From Actinomycetes bacterium (GTDB lineage Bacteria > Actinomycetota > Actinomycetes > Actinomycetales > Actinomycetaceae), in contig JAEWEQ010000010.1 of NCBI GenBank assembly GCA_023389315.1, positions 1 through 20,933 on the forward strand: a stretch of DNA of 20,933 nt, in the 5' to 3' direction. Positions within the stretch are counted from its first letter, which is position 1. Every line of letters begins with the position of its first letter. The notes under the pieces were generated by a model. The model saw only the letters and a program-made list of their open reading frames with translations, did no database searches and was not told the origin of the DNA. The translations under genes and the position numbers were made by a program. Shown piece after piece: positions 14,677 through 20,933 of the stretch.

Positions 14677-15735
14677 ATGAGCACACGCACACCGCTTTCC
14701 GTTTTAGATCTGGCCCCGCTTTCGGCCGGGATGAGCCGACGCGAGGCGCTTAACCACAGCCTGGAGTTGGCTCGACACGCCGAAGCCAGCGGCTATCAGC
14801 GTTATTGGATGGCCGAACACCACGGGTCGCGCACATTCATGTCCAGTGCCACCTCGCTGCTGCTGGGGCGGGCCGCGGAGCACACTTCCACTATCCGCCT
14901 GGGTGCGGGCGGCGTGATGCTGCCCAACCACGCGCCGTTGATGGTGGCTGAATACTACGGCACGCTGGCCACGATCTACGGGGATCGGTTTGACTTGGGG
15001 TTGGGGCGCGCACCCGGCACTGACCCGGTTACCGCCAGCGCGTTGCGGCGCGGCAGTGCGCAGGTGGTGGATTTTGCCGAGGACGTGACCGCCCTCGCCC
15101 AGTTCCTGGCTCCGTCCCCGGTGTCGACGGAAGGACCCGCACCTTCCCCGCGGGCCGCGGAGTTGGCGGCGCTGGGGATTGATCCGAACCCGGAGCAGTT
15201 GCGAGCGTACGTGCGTGCCATTCCGGGGGAGGGCACGCGGGTGCCGCTATGGATGCTGGCGTCGTCGCTGGCGGGCGCACAAGTGGCGGCGGCTTTGGGG
15301 TTGCCGCTGAGTTTCGCCTCCCATTTCGCTCCGCGCCTGTTGGGGCCAGCGGTGGCGACCTACCGCGAGCAGTTCCGCGCGGACGCTCCCACGGCGCAGG
15401 TTTCGCGCCCCACCGTGATGGCGGGGGTGAACGTGATGGTGGCGGATTCGGCCCGCGCGGCAGAGGAGTTGTTCACTAGCTACGAAGCGATGAAAGCGGG
15501 TATGCGCCGAGGACGTTCGGTGCCGCTCCCAGCCCCGGACCCGGCGGCTGCGCACAGCCCGGATGAGCCGATGGACCCCACGGCAGTGGTGGGAGATAGC
15601 CAAAAGGTAGTTGACTATCTTGACGAATTTACCTCTCGCTATGGGATCGACGAACTGATTGTCACCTCTTACGCCTACGACCCGGCGGCGCGGCTGCGTT
15701 CCTACGAGCTTTTAGCTGAGCAGTGGAATCAATAG
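14677..15735 (+). CDS. LLM-class flavin-dependent oxidoreductase (bacterial luciferase-like)
   Basis: The product is 352 aa, one TIM-barrel domain of the luciferase-like monooxygenase superfamily. Family features: LSVLDLAPLSAG at the N-terminus, YWMAEHHG (43-50), IRLGAGGVMLPNHAPL (73-88), YGDRFDLGLGRAPGTD (101-116) and the C-terminal barrel part with VGDSQKVVDYLDEF. The set resembles the MsnO8-type subfamily. It should use reduced flavin (FMN) to oxidise an unknown substrate in the cytosol. GGAGG (14668-14672) is 4 bases before the ATG. The stop overlaps the next gene (TAGTG), suggesting an operon. Three octamers fall in this gene and the next (15078, 15508, 15897). Confidence 0.9.
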   Translation: MSTRTPLSVLDLAPLSAGMSRREALNHSLELARHAEASGYQRYWMAEHHGSRTFMSSATSLLLGRAAEHTSTIRLGAGGVMLPNHAPLMVAEYYGTLATIYGDRFDLGLGRAPGTDPVTASALRRGSAQVVDFAEDVTALAQFLAPSPVSTEGPAPSPRAAELAALGIDPNPEQLRAYVRAIPGEGTRVPLWMLASSLAGAQVAAALGLPLSFASHFAPRLLGPAVATYREQFRADAPTAQVSRPTVMAGVNVMVADSARAAEELFTSYEAMKAGMRRGRSVPLPAPDPAAAHSPDEPMDPTAVVGDSQKVVDYLDEFTSRYGIDELIVTSYAYDPAARLRSYELLAEQWNQ

Positions 15736-17000
15736 TGACTGGCCCCCGCGGCAGTGACGGGGTGCTGGTGGCCCGGTCGCAAGCGGACCGGATGCTGCGC
15801 GCCTACGGAGCGATCATTGGGATGGCGGCGGGTAGTGCTTTGGGGGCGCCGTGGTCGCTGGTGACTCCCCCGCGCAGCGGGGACCCCATTGATATGCGAG
15901 GACGTCCGGGTGCGGAAGCGGGGCAGTGGACGGAGGCGATAGCTCCCGCGATCTGCCTACTGGAGGCGTTCGGTAGCGCGAGTGGCGCGGTCACGGATTC
16001 GTCCGAAAGCGAGTCCGACGCTGATCCGGATTCGCTCGACAGTGCGTCTGGTATGGACCTGGAAGCGGCGGCGGAGGACTACGCGCGAAGGTTGCTGGCC
16101 TGGTACCGCCAGGACCCGGTAGACGTTCCCAGCGCGCTACAACTGGTGTTAAATGATGCGCAGCAGCCAGACCCGTATTTGCTGCGCCGTGAAACCGCAG
16201 CACGCGAGGCCACATCCGGTCAGCAGGGCGCAGGCGAGCGAAGCCCAGGCCATGACGGTCAGGGGCAGGCAGTCCCGGGGCATGACGGACACGGCCAGCA
16301 AACCGATGACCAGCAGCCCGAACACCAGCAGGAGCGAGGATCGGCAGGTGTGGCGCGCCGACTGCGGGATGCTGCGCGGGCCCGGTGGGAAGCTACCCGC
16401 CTGGGGCATCGCTTCGCCGACAACCATGCGCTCCCGTTGGCGGTGGTATGTGGAGTGGCGTTCGCGGGCGTTCCGGCGGCGGCGGCAAACAGTGCTGCAA
16501 AGATGTCAATTATGACAACTGTTCATCCGCTTAGTGTGGGTGCATGCCAGTGGTTAGCTGCTGGCATAGCTGCCTGCGTGGGCACATCTGAAGCTGCTGG
16601 AAAGCCGGGGTTCGACCCGCTCGCGGCTTTGGAACAGGTGGGTTTAGAACTGGAAGTTGAACCCTCCCTGCGCGATGCGATCTTGAGCGCGCAGGGGCCG
16701 GAAAGCGGTGGGGCTGGGCTCGATGCATTAGCGGCAGTGTCGCGGGTGGTGGGAGCCATACGCCACGCTGGTGCGCAATACGCTCGGCGCAAAGACCTAA
16801 ACCCCATGCAAGTGGCAGTGGAAGATGCGGTCAGAGCCGGTGGTGACACGGAAATGGTCGCGGCCCTAGTGGGCGCGGTGGCGGGCGCGGTAGCGGGAGT
16901 GTCGAAAATCCCCGGTCACTGGGTGGAGCCGCTACACGGTTGGCCCGGCATGGGGGCCGACGGTTTGCGCGACCTGGTGGCCGCCGCCGTGGGGCGGTGA
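15735..17000 (+). CDS. Degenerate ADP-ribosylglycohydrolase (ARH/DraG)-like protein
   Basis: About 421 aa from GTG 15735, which shares a base with the previous stop (TAGTG); GTG 15723 and ATG 15792 are alternatives. ARH-fold landmarks are recognisable: GSALGAP (about 33-39), GQWTEAIAPA (63-72) where the family has WTDDT, ADNHALPLAVVCGVAF where the family has NGA-MR-PL, TVHPLSVGACQWLAAGIAA (262-280) and GGDTEMVAALVGAVAGAVAG (369-388) where the family has DTDT. Several metal-binding acids are therefore changed, so it may be inactive or altered. An acidic Ser/Asp stretch (about 88-108) and a Gly/Gln/His/Asp-rich insert (about 160-204) are unusual. ARH enzymes remove ADP-ribose from proteins or nucleic acids. 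Its convergent neighbour is a macrodomain gene, which supports an ADP-ribose theme. The family call is moderately sure; the function is open. Confidence 0.68.
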   Translation: MTGPRGSDGVLVARSQADRMLRAYGAIIGMAAGSALGAPWSLVTPPRSGDPIDMRGRPGAEAGQWTEAIAPAICLLEAFGSASGAVTDSSESESDADPDSLDSASGMDLEAAAEDYARRLLAWYRQDPVDVPSALQLVLNDAQQPDPYLLRRETAAREATSGQQGAGERSPGHDGQGQAVPGHDGHGQQTDDQQPEHQQERGSAGVARRLRDAARARWEATRLGHRFADNHALPLAVVCGVAFAGVPAAAANSAAKMSIMTTVHPLSVGACQWLAAGIAACVGTSEAAGKPGFDPLAALEQVGLELEVEPSLRDAILSAQGPESGGAGLDALAAVSRVVGAIRHAGAQYARRKDLNPMQVAVEDAVRAGGDTEMVAALVGAVAGAVAGVSKIPGHWVEPLHGWPGMGADGLRDLVAAAVGR

Positions 17001-17012
17001 GGATCAGCGTGG

Positions 17013-17534
17013 CTAAGCCAGCTGGGCTTGGAAAAGCGCGGTAGCGTCCTCGTTGAAAAGTACGAAACGGATCTCTTCCAAATGCGTGTTGCGCGTATCG
17101 GCAGCCTCTTTGCGGGCAGCCCCAACCAGGATGGTCGCGACCTCGCTCATGTCCCACCCGTAGGCACCCCCGGAAATCGCGGGGAAGGCCATGGTGGAGA
17201 CTCGCAGGTCGCGCGCCACCGCGCAACTGGAATGGACGCAGTTGGCAAGCAGCTGCGGGTCAGTTTCACCCGCGTACCGGTTGGGGCCAACGGTGTGGAT
17301 CACCCACTGCGCGGGCAGCTTAAAACCGGAAGTGGCGACCGCCTGTCCTACCGGTAGACCCTGCGGGTGGGTGGTCGCACGTAACTGGCGGCAGGCTGCC
17401 AACAGCTCGGGTCCAGCAGCGCGATGGAGCGCCCCATCAACTCCGCCACCACCCAGCAGGGAGGAGTTCGCAGCGTTGACCACCGCGTCCACTTCCGTCT
17501 TAGTTAGGTCCCCGGTTACCGCAGTTATCTTCAT
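17013..17534 (-). CDS. Macrodomain protein (MacroD/YmdB-like O-acetyl-ADP-ribose deacetylase)
   Basis: The product is 173 aa, a single macrodomain. Signature residues: VVNAANSSLLGGGGVDGALH (18-37, with Asn20, Asn23 and Asp33, which line the ADP-ribose site in MacroD-type enzymes), VIHTVGPN (78-85) and FPAISGGAYGWD (117-128), where the family has ISTG-YGYP. Enzymes of this type hydrolyse O-acetyl-ADP-ribose and ADP-ribose attached to acidic residues. ATG 17534 has only a weak purine site upstream. It ends 12 bases from the convergent ARH-like gene, so the pair may form a functional unit though not an operon. Catalytic residues look intact, in contrast to the neighbour. Confidence 0.93.
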   Translation of the reverse strand: MKITAVTGDLTKTEVDAVVNAANSSLLGGGGVDGALHRAAGPELLAACRQLRATTHPQGLPVGQAVATSGFKLPAQWVIHTVGPNRYAGETDPQLLANCVHSSCAVARDLRVSTMAFPAISGGAYGWDMSEVATILVGAARKEAADTRNTHLEEIRFVLFNEDATALFQAQLA

Positions 17535-17588
17535 GTGGCCAGCCTAACGCAGCGCCGCGATTTTGCGCGCTGTTCGTGCGTGGGCACA

Positions 17589-17701
17589 GGTTTGGCCGGG
17601 CGCGGCCTTTGGCGCCGGGCGGACGGGCTCGACGATCAGAACCCGCCGTACCTGGCGCGTTGTCAGGCGCGCCGCATCGTCGACCTACGCCCGGCCAAAC
17701 C
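17589..17701. repeat. Nested inverted repeat (113 bp) between two minus-strand genes
   Basis: The outer arms GGTTTGGCCGGGCG (17589-17602) and CGCCCGGCCAAACC (17688-17701) match perfectly over 14 bp. Inside are TCGACGAT (17629-17636) with ATCGTCGA (17676-17683), and an inner GGCGCG/CGCGCC pair around TTGTCA. I see no convincing gene in the 238-base gap. It lies downstream of the kinase gene and upstream of the macrodomain gene. It could be a structured RNA 3' end, a MITE-like relic or a protein-binding site; no target-site duplication is evident. Confidence 0.8.
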
Positions 17702-17772
17702 GTAACTACGTCGAATGCCGTAGCCTGCAACCAACGCGCTTCCACGCCGCGTGGGGTCACCTACCTAGTAAC

Positions 17773-19455
17773 CTACTTCAGTCGCTCCGCCAACGCTGCG
17801 ATGATGTGCGCCAATGACGTCGCGCCTGCATCCGGGGTCCCCAGGGATTTCTCCCCCAGGGGCCGGGCCCGCCCCACGCGCGCCACCATGTCGGCCGTAC
17901 CTTCCGCCCCTAAGCGGGCAGCCTCGGCCGCGTCCTGCCAGGACCCACCGGCCTCGAGCTTCTCCACCGCCGGGGTGGCCGCATCAACCATGGTCTTATC
18001 CCCCGGCTGCGCACCGCCCAGACGCACCACCGCGTCCAACGCGGCGCGCGCGGCCGCCTTCAGCGTACTGCCCTCCACTTTCTTTTCATCGCCGAGGACG
18101 GTCCCGAACGCGGTCAGCAAAGCACCCCACAGTGCACCGGAAGTGCCACCGGCTGCCGCCGACCACGCATCACCAGCGCCCGCCAGCACGGTTGCGGCCC
18201 CACCGCCCTCGTCCCGCAGACGCTGGGCTTCGCAAACCGCGGCCTGCGCTCCGCGGACCATCCCGATCCCGTGGTCCCCGTCGCCCGCGACCGAGTCGAT
18301 CCGACCGAGTTCTTTCTCTTCCCGGCCCATCAACTCGGCGATCACTTCAAGGGATTCAACGATGCGGGCGGCCGCGCTCTGAGACTCGGCTGAGCCGGGT
18401 TTTTCCACGCTCACCGCTTCGGGGGCGGTGGCTAGCTCGCGGTCGTCGACCTCTGGCCGCTCCAACGTGCCTTTGCGGTAGGCGGGGGTGTCGCACGGGG
18501 CGAACCAGTATTTCTCGATCTCCTCATCCAGCCACACCAGGGTGAGGGACACCCCGGCCATGTCGAGGGAGGTGACGAACTCGCCCACTTCCCCTTCCAC
18601 GATCTCCAGGTCAGCTTCGCGCAGCAGGCGCGCGATGGAGCGGTAGAGGACGAAAAGTTCTTCGTACTTGGTGGCGCCCAGCCCGTTCACGATCGCAACC
18701 ACGCGGCTACCGGGGTTGTCGGGGCGGTCGGCAAGGAGACCTTCGACCAGGCGGCGGGCCACGTCCTCGGCGGTGGAAAGGGGAGCGTCGTCAACGCCGG
18801 GCTCCCCGTGGATTCCCAGCCCAATGCCCATGGTCCCGGGCTCCAACGTGAATAGGGGTTCGTCCGCGCCGGGGATGGTGCAGCCGCCGAAAGCGACACC
18901 GAATGAACGAGTGCGTTCGTTGACGCTGGTAAATACTCGCTCCACTTCGTCTATGTCTAAGCCGGCTTCGGCGGCGGCAGCGGTGACTTTGAAGACCGGT
19001 AGGTCACCGGCGATGCCGCGGCGTTTGAGGTGTTCGTCGGGTCCGCCGGAGGCGATGTCGTCGGTGACCGCCAGGGTGCGAGCGTCGATGCCTTCGGAGC
19101 GCAGGCGCTCGACTGCTTGCCCGAAGTGCAGCACGTCGCCGGCGTAGTTGCCAAAGCCGATGAGGATGCCGGCGCCACGGTCTGCGGCTTTGGCTACGCA
19201 GTAGGCTTGGGCGGCGGAGGGGGAGGAGAAAATGTTGCCTGCGACGGCGCCGTCAGCGAAGCCGGGGCCCACCCATCCGGCGAAGGCGGGGTAGTGGCCG
19301 GAGCCGCCGCCGACGATGAGGGCGACTTTGCCGTCGGGGACTTTGGTGGAGCGCACGACTCCGCCGTAGACGGGTTTGACCCATGCTTGGAAGGCGTCGG
19401 CGAAGCCTTCGATGGCTTCAGCTGCGAATTCTTCAGGTTTGTTAACTAACGCCAT
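17773..19455 (-). CDS. Dihydroxyacetone/erythrulose kinase family protein (DhaK-DhaL fusion)
   Basis: The product is 560 aa. The DhaK (DAK1) domain spans about 1-330, with GGGSGHYPAFAGWVG (49-63) and the substrate-binding His216 in GIHGEPG, which forms the hemiaminal with the ketose. The DhaL (DAK2) ATP domain spans about 360-560, with GDGDHG (391-396), GGTSGALWG (437-444) and PGDKTM (484-489). Both halves in one chain make it an ATP-dependent kinase, not the PTS type. Dihydroxyacetone is the classical substrate. GHYP instead of the common GHEP, and the neighbouring polyol-type dehydrogenase, make tetrulose (erythrulose) kinases of the LerK/DerK type a real alternative. ATG 19455 has GGAGG 6 bases upstream. 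It is divergent from the dehydrogenase. Confidence 0.93.
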   Translation of the reverse strand: MALVNKPEEFAAEAIEGFADAFQAWVKPVYGGVVRSTKVPDGKVALIVGGGSGHYPAFAGWVGPGFADGAVAGNIFSSPSAAQAYCVAKAADRGAGILIGFGNYAGDVLHFGQAVERLRSEGIDARTLAVTDDIASGGPDEHLKRRGIAGDLPVFKVTAAAAEAGLDIDEVERVFTSVNERTRSFGVAFGGCTIPGADEPLFTLEPGTMGIGLGIHGEPGVDDAPLSTAEDVARRLVEGLLADRPDNPGSRVVAIVNGLGATKYEELFVLYRSIARLLREADLEIVEGEVGEFVTSLDMAGVSLTLVWLDEEIEKYWFAPCDTPAYRKGTLERPEVDDRELATAPEAVSVEKPGSAESQSAAARIVESLEVIAELMGREEKELGRIDSVAGDGDHGIGMVRGAQAAVCEAQRLRDEGGGAATVLAGAGDAWSAAAGGTSGALWGALLTAFGTVLGDEKKVEGSTLKAAARAALDAVVRLGGAQPGDKTMVDAATPAVEKLEAGGSWQDAAEAARLGAEGTADMVARVGRARPLGEKSLGTPDAGATSLAHIIAALAERLK

Positions 19456-19521
19456 GGTTCATCCTCCTTGATGTGGTGTGGTGGCGGTGGTTTCAATCGG
19501 TCGTGGCCTGCTCCCTCTGCT

Positions 19522-19530
19522 TATAAACTA
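19522..19530 (+). promoter_or_regulatory. AT-rich core in the divergent kinase/dehydrogenase gap
   Basis: The 96-base gap contains TATAAACTA (19522-19530), the only AT-rich element, usable as a -10 for the dehydrogenase (ATG 30 bases away) or, as TAGTTT, for the kinase strand. No clear -35 is visible. Confidence 0.3.
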
Positions 19531-19551
19531 GCTAATAGGAGGGTGAAAATT

Positions 19552-20625
19552 ATGAGTATTGAACCAACTATGCGGGCGGCGGTGCTGAATGAGCCTTGGA
19601 ACCTGGAGTTGGTGACTCGCCCAGTGCCCCGCGCGGGCCGCGGTGAAGTGGTTTTGAAAGTGGAGGCCAACACCCTGTGCGGCACCGACTACCGCCTCTA
19701 TAGCGGGGCAAAAACCGCCGGCGTCTTACCCGGCGTGGTTCCCGGGCATGAGATCGCCGGTCGCATCGTTGATATTGGCGAGGACGTGGACGCCTTTTTG
19801 CCGGGAGCGGAAGTTGGCGACCAGGCCACGGTTTCGATCGTGGTGTCGTGCGGGGCGTGCCGCAACTGCCTGGCGGACCGCGAGCACTTGTGCCGGGACT
19901 TGGAGTTGTTTGGCTACGCCATTGACGGGGGCTTGCAAGAGTACCTGGTGGTTCCCGCCAGGGCAGTGGCGCGTGGCAACGTTTTTCTCACTTCGGAGGA
20001 GTTGGACCCGCGGGCGTTGTGCTTGGCGGAGCCGATTTCTTGCTGTTTGAACGGGATCGACCAGTACCGGGTGGAGCCGGGTGACACGGTGGTGGTGCTG
20101 GGCGCGGGCCCCATCGGTTTGTTGCACACCCAGTTAGCGTTGGCGATGGGGGCGCGCCAAGTGATCGTTTCTAACCGTTCCGCGGGTCGGCGCGAGGCCG
20201 CTGAACGCTTGGGGGCGCTGGCTTTGGATCCCACCGCCGGTGACCTGGTGGCGCAGGTGCGTGAGCTCACCGCGGGGGAGGGCGCTGACGTCGTAGTGGT
20301 GTGCATCGGGGCCGAAGACCTGGCGAACCAGGCGTTGGAGTTAGCGCGAGATGGGGGGCGCGTGAACTACTTCGCGGGCTTCCCCAAGGGATCGACCTCG
20401 GTGATGGAGCCGAACCTTATCCACTACAAGGAACTGTCCGTCACCGGGGGGTCGAACGCGCGCCGGCGTGACGTGGCGAGGGCGATTACCATGTTGGAAT
20501 CAGGGGCGATTAACGTCGATGAGATCGTCACCCACACGTTCCCGCTGGCGCAAATCCACGACGCCTACCAGGCGCTCAACGACCGCGTTGGCGTGAAGAT
20601 CGCGGTCCTGCCGCAAGCGGATTAG
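19552..20625 (+). CDS. Zinc-dependent medium-chain alcohol/polyol dehydrogenase
   Basis: The product is 357 aa from ATG 19552, preceded by AGGAGGG 8 bases upstream. MDR fold: catalytic zinc ligands Cys43, His66 and Glu67 (PGHEIAG) with Glu160 (CLAEPISC); structural-zinc cysteines 100, 103, 106 and 114; Rossmann motif VVLGAGPIGLL (182-191). After beta-2 the sequence reads VSNRSAGRRE, without the acidic residue typical of strict NAD users, so cofactor choice is open. It resembles the sorbitol/threonine/threitol dehydrogenase branch. With the divergent DhaK-DhaL kinase, a plausible route is polyol to ketose to ketose phosphate. Substrate not determined. Confidence 0.92.
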   Translation: MSIEPTMRAAVLNEPWNLELVTRPVPRAGRGEVVLKVEANTLCGTDYRLYSGAKTAGVLPGVVPGHEIAGRIVDIGEDVDAFLPGAEVGDQATVSIVVSCGACRNCLADREHLCRDLELFGYAIDGGLQEYLVVPARAVARGNVFLTSEELDPRALCLAEPISCCLNGIDQYRVEPGDTVVVLGAGPIGLLHTQLALAMGARQVIVSNRSAGRREAAERLGALALDPTAGDLVAQVRELTAGEGADVVVVCIGAEDLANQALELARDGGRVNYFAGFPKGSTSVMEPNLIHYKELSVTGGSNARRRDVARAITMLESGAINVDEIVTHTFPLAQIHDAYQALNDRVGVKIAVLPQAD

Positions 20626-20647
20626 CTGCGCAACGAGCATACAGAGG

Positions 20648-20681
20648 TATCGAACATCCAAGGGTATCGGGGATCCAGGGG
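20648..20681 (+). repeat. Imperfect 17-bp tandem repeat before the last gene
   Basis: TATCGAACATCCAAGGG (20648-20664) is followed directly by TATCGGGGATCCAGGGG (20665-20681), 13 of 17 bases identical, with a partial third start (GTCGAA). It ends 7 bases before the ATG at 20689; its G-rich end may double as a ribosome site. Confidence 0.6.
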
Positions 20682-20688
20682 GTCGAAT

Positions 20689-20933
20689 ATGGGCCAGGGC
20701 AAAACCGCGCAGACACGCTACGACGCTGAGTGCCGGCTGCTGAGCGAGTCCCCCAGCGTGTGGGACTACCTGCGGATGGGGGCGCACTATGCGATGGTGG
20801 GCACCGTGATTTGGTTCGTCGGCGAGTTCGGCACCAGCATTTTCACCGCCCCGTTCGACCTATCGTGGGCGAACTTCACCTCATTGCTGCTGGGAGTGGA
20901 GATGCTGGCCGCCGTGATGGTGGCGAAGGCAGC
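20689..20933 (+). CDS. Membrane protein, 5' part only (cut by the window end)
   Basis: ATG 20689 opens a frame of 81 full codons running off the right edge. A polar N-terminus (MGQGKTAQTRYDAECRLLSE) precedes two hydrophobic stretches, about 34-44 (YAMVGTVIWFV) and 61-81 (FTSLLLGVEMLAAVMVAKA). GGGGGT about 7 bases upstream can serve as ribosome site. It is co-directional with the dehydrogenase and starts 63 bases after its stop, so it may belong to the same unit; a transporter would fit a polyol locus, but nothing visible proves that. I do not recognise the family. Confidence 0.6.
   Translation, partial: MGQGKTAQTRYDAECRLLSESPSVWDYLRMGAHYAMVGTVIWFVGEFGTSIFTAPFDLSWANFTSLLLGVEMLAAVMVAKA

Larger units (their letters stand above)
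400..19786. repeat. Dispersed over-represented octamer CGAGGACG (30 copies)
   Basis: By-eye search of both strands. CGAGGACG on + starts at 1921, 3367, 4766, 6007, 6869, 7819, 11027, 11045, 13755, 15078, 15508, 15897, 18093 and 19779. Its complement CGTCCTCG starts at 400, 415, 1464, 1933, 2229, 3051, 3141, 4292, 7135, 7345, 11413, 13013, 13970, 14474, 17045 and 18762. The base after the octamer is T in 14, G in 12, C in 2 and A in 2. Twenty-eight lie in genes and two between genes. Coding copies use five registers: GAG-GAC (13), GTC-CTC (5), TCC-TCG (6), CGA-GGA-CG (3), CGT-CCT-CG (1). There are none from 7827 to 11026. Composition alone predicts about 1.3 copies. Function unknown. Confidence 0.8.

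Noticed and set aside
16831..17226. Minus-strand frame bridging the ARH-like and macrodomain genes
   Set aside because: It overlaps two well-supported genes in other frames and yields Arg/Pro-rich sequence without motifs.
17500..17817. Short open frames in the gap between the macrodomain and kinase genes
   Set aside because: They have no ribosome site, poor composition and span the nested inverted repeat; I treat the gap as non-coding.
17576..18545. Plus-strand open frames of 268 and 243 codons opposite the kinase gene
   Set aside because: The products are Ala/Pro/Arg/Ser-rich, typical of antisense of a GC-rich gene. The minus-strand kinase in the same span has full family motifs and a good ribosome site.
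400..19786. Octamer CGAGGACG as an FtsK-orienting (KOPS-like) motif
   Set aside because: Orientation is balanced (14 versus 16), whereas KOPS-type motifs are strongly polar within a replichore. One window cannot fully exclude it.
400..19786. Octamer explained by Glu-Asp-Val codons in proteins
   Set aside because: Only 13 of 30 copies read Glu-Asp; the rest lie in four other registers or between genes.

Overview
The window looks like chromosomal DNA from a high-GC Gram-positive bacterium (Actinomycetota), probably near the replication origin. Evidence: the block fhaA-fhaB-pstP-rodA-pbpA-pknA-pknB, with crgA, a DUF881 protein, a class E sortase and ppiA beside it and a tRNA-Leu just upstream of fhaA, matches the gene order known from Mycobacterium tuberculosis (Rv0008c-Rv0020c, leuT) and other actinobacteria. 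The GC-rich codons and a tRNA without encoded CCA fit. An Actinomycetales/Actinomycetaceae-type host is my guess, not something the sequence proves.

Layout. 1-188: 3' end of an unrecognised, less GC-rich gene. 261-290: strong hairpin terminator. 326-1024 (-): one-TM amphipathic-helix protein. 1174-2607 (+): ppiA and a zinc-finger rhomboid protease. 2636-2902 (-): crgA. 3035-4760 (+): DUF881 protein, class E sortase and a 59-aa membrane protein. 4761-4917: GC-rich repeats and hairpins. 4918-13475 (-): seven-gene, mostly overlapping operon for Ser/Thr phosphorylation and cell-wall elongation/division. 13623-13706 (+): tRNA-Leu(CAG) with its own promoter and terminator. From 13750 on the content is accessory: a class I glutamine amidotransferase (-); an LLM flavin oxidoreductase overlapping a degenerate ADP-ribosylglycohydrolase-like gene (+); a convergent macrodomain gene (-); a nested inverted repeat; a DhaK-DhaL type ketose kinase (-) divergent from a zinc alcohol/polyol dehydrogenase (+); and the start of a membrane protein cut by the window end.

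How the genes work together. PknA/PknB phosphorylate FHA-domain adaptors (FhaA, FhaB) and cell-wall proteins, and PstP reverses this. RodA and PbpA are the glycosyltransferase/transpeptidase pair, and CrgA links division to wall synthesis. The kinase/dehydrogenase pair looks like a small polyol or ketose catabolic locus. The glycohydrolase-like protein and the macrodomain suggest ADP-ribose chemistry.

The most striking unexplained signal is the non-palindromic octamer CGAGGACG. I count 30 copies over both strands, against about 1.3 expected from base composition. They fall in five different codon registers and also between genes, so the signal acts at DNA level rather than reflecting a protein motif. 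Twenty-six of the 30 continue with G or T (CGAGGACGK).
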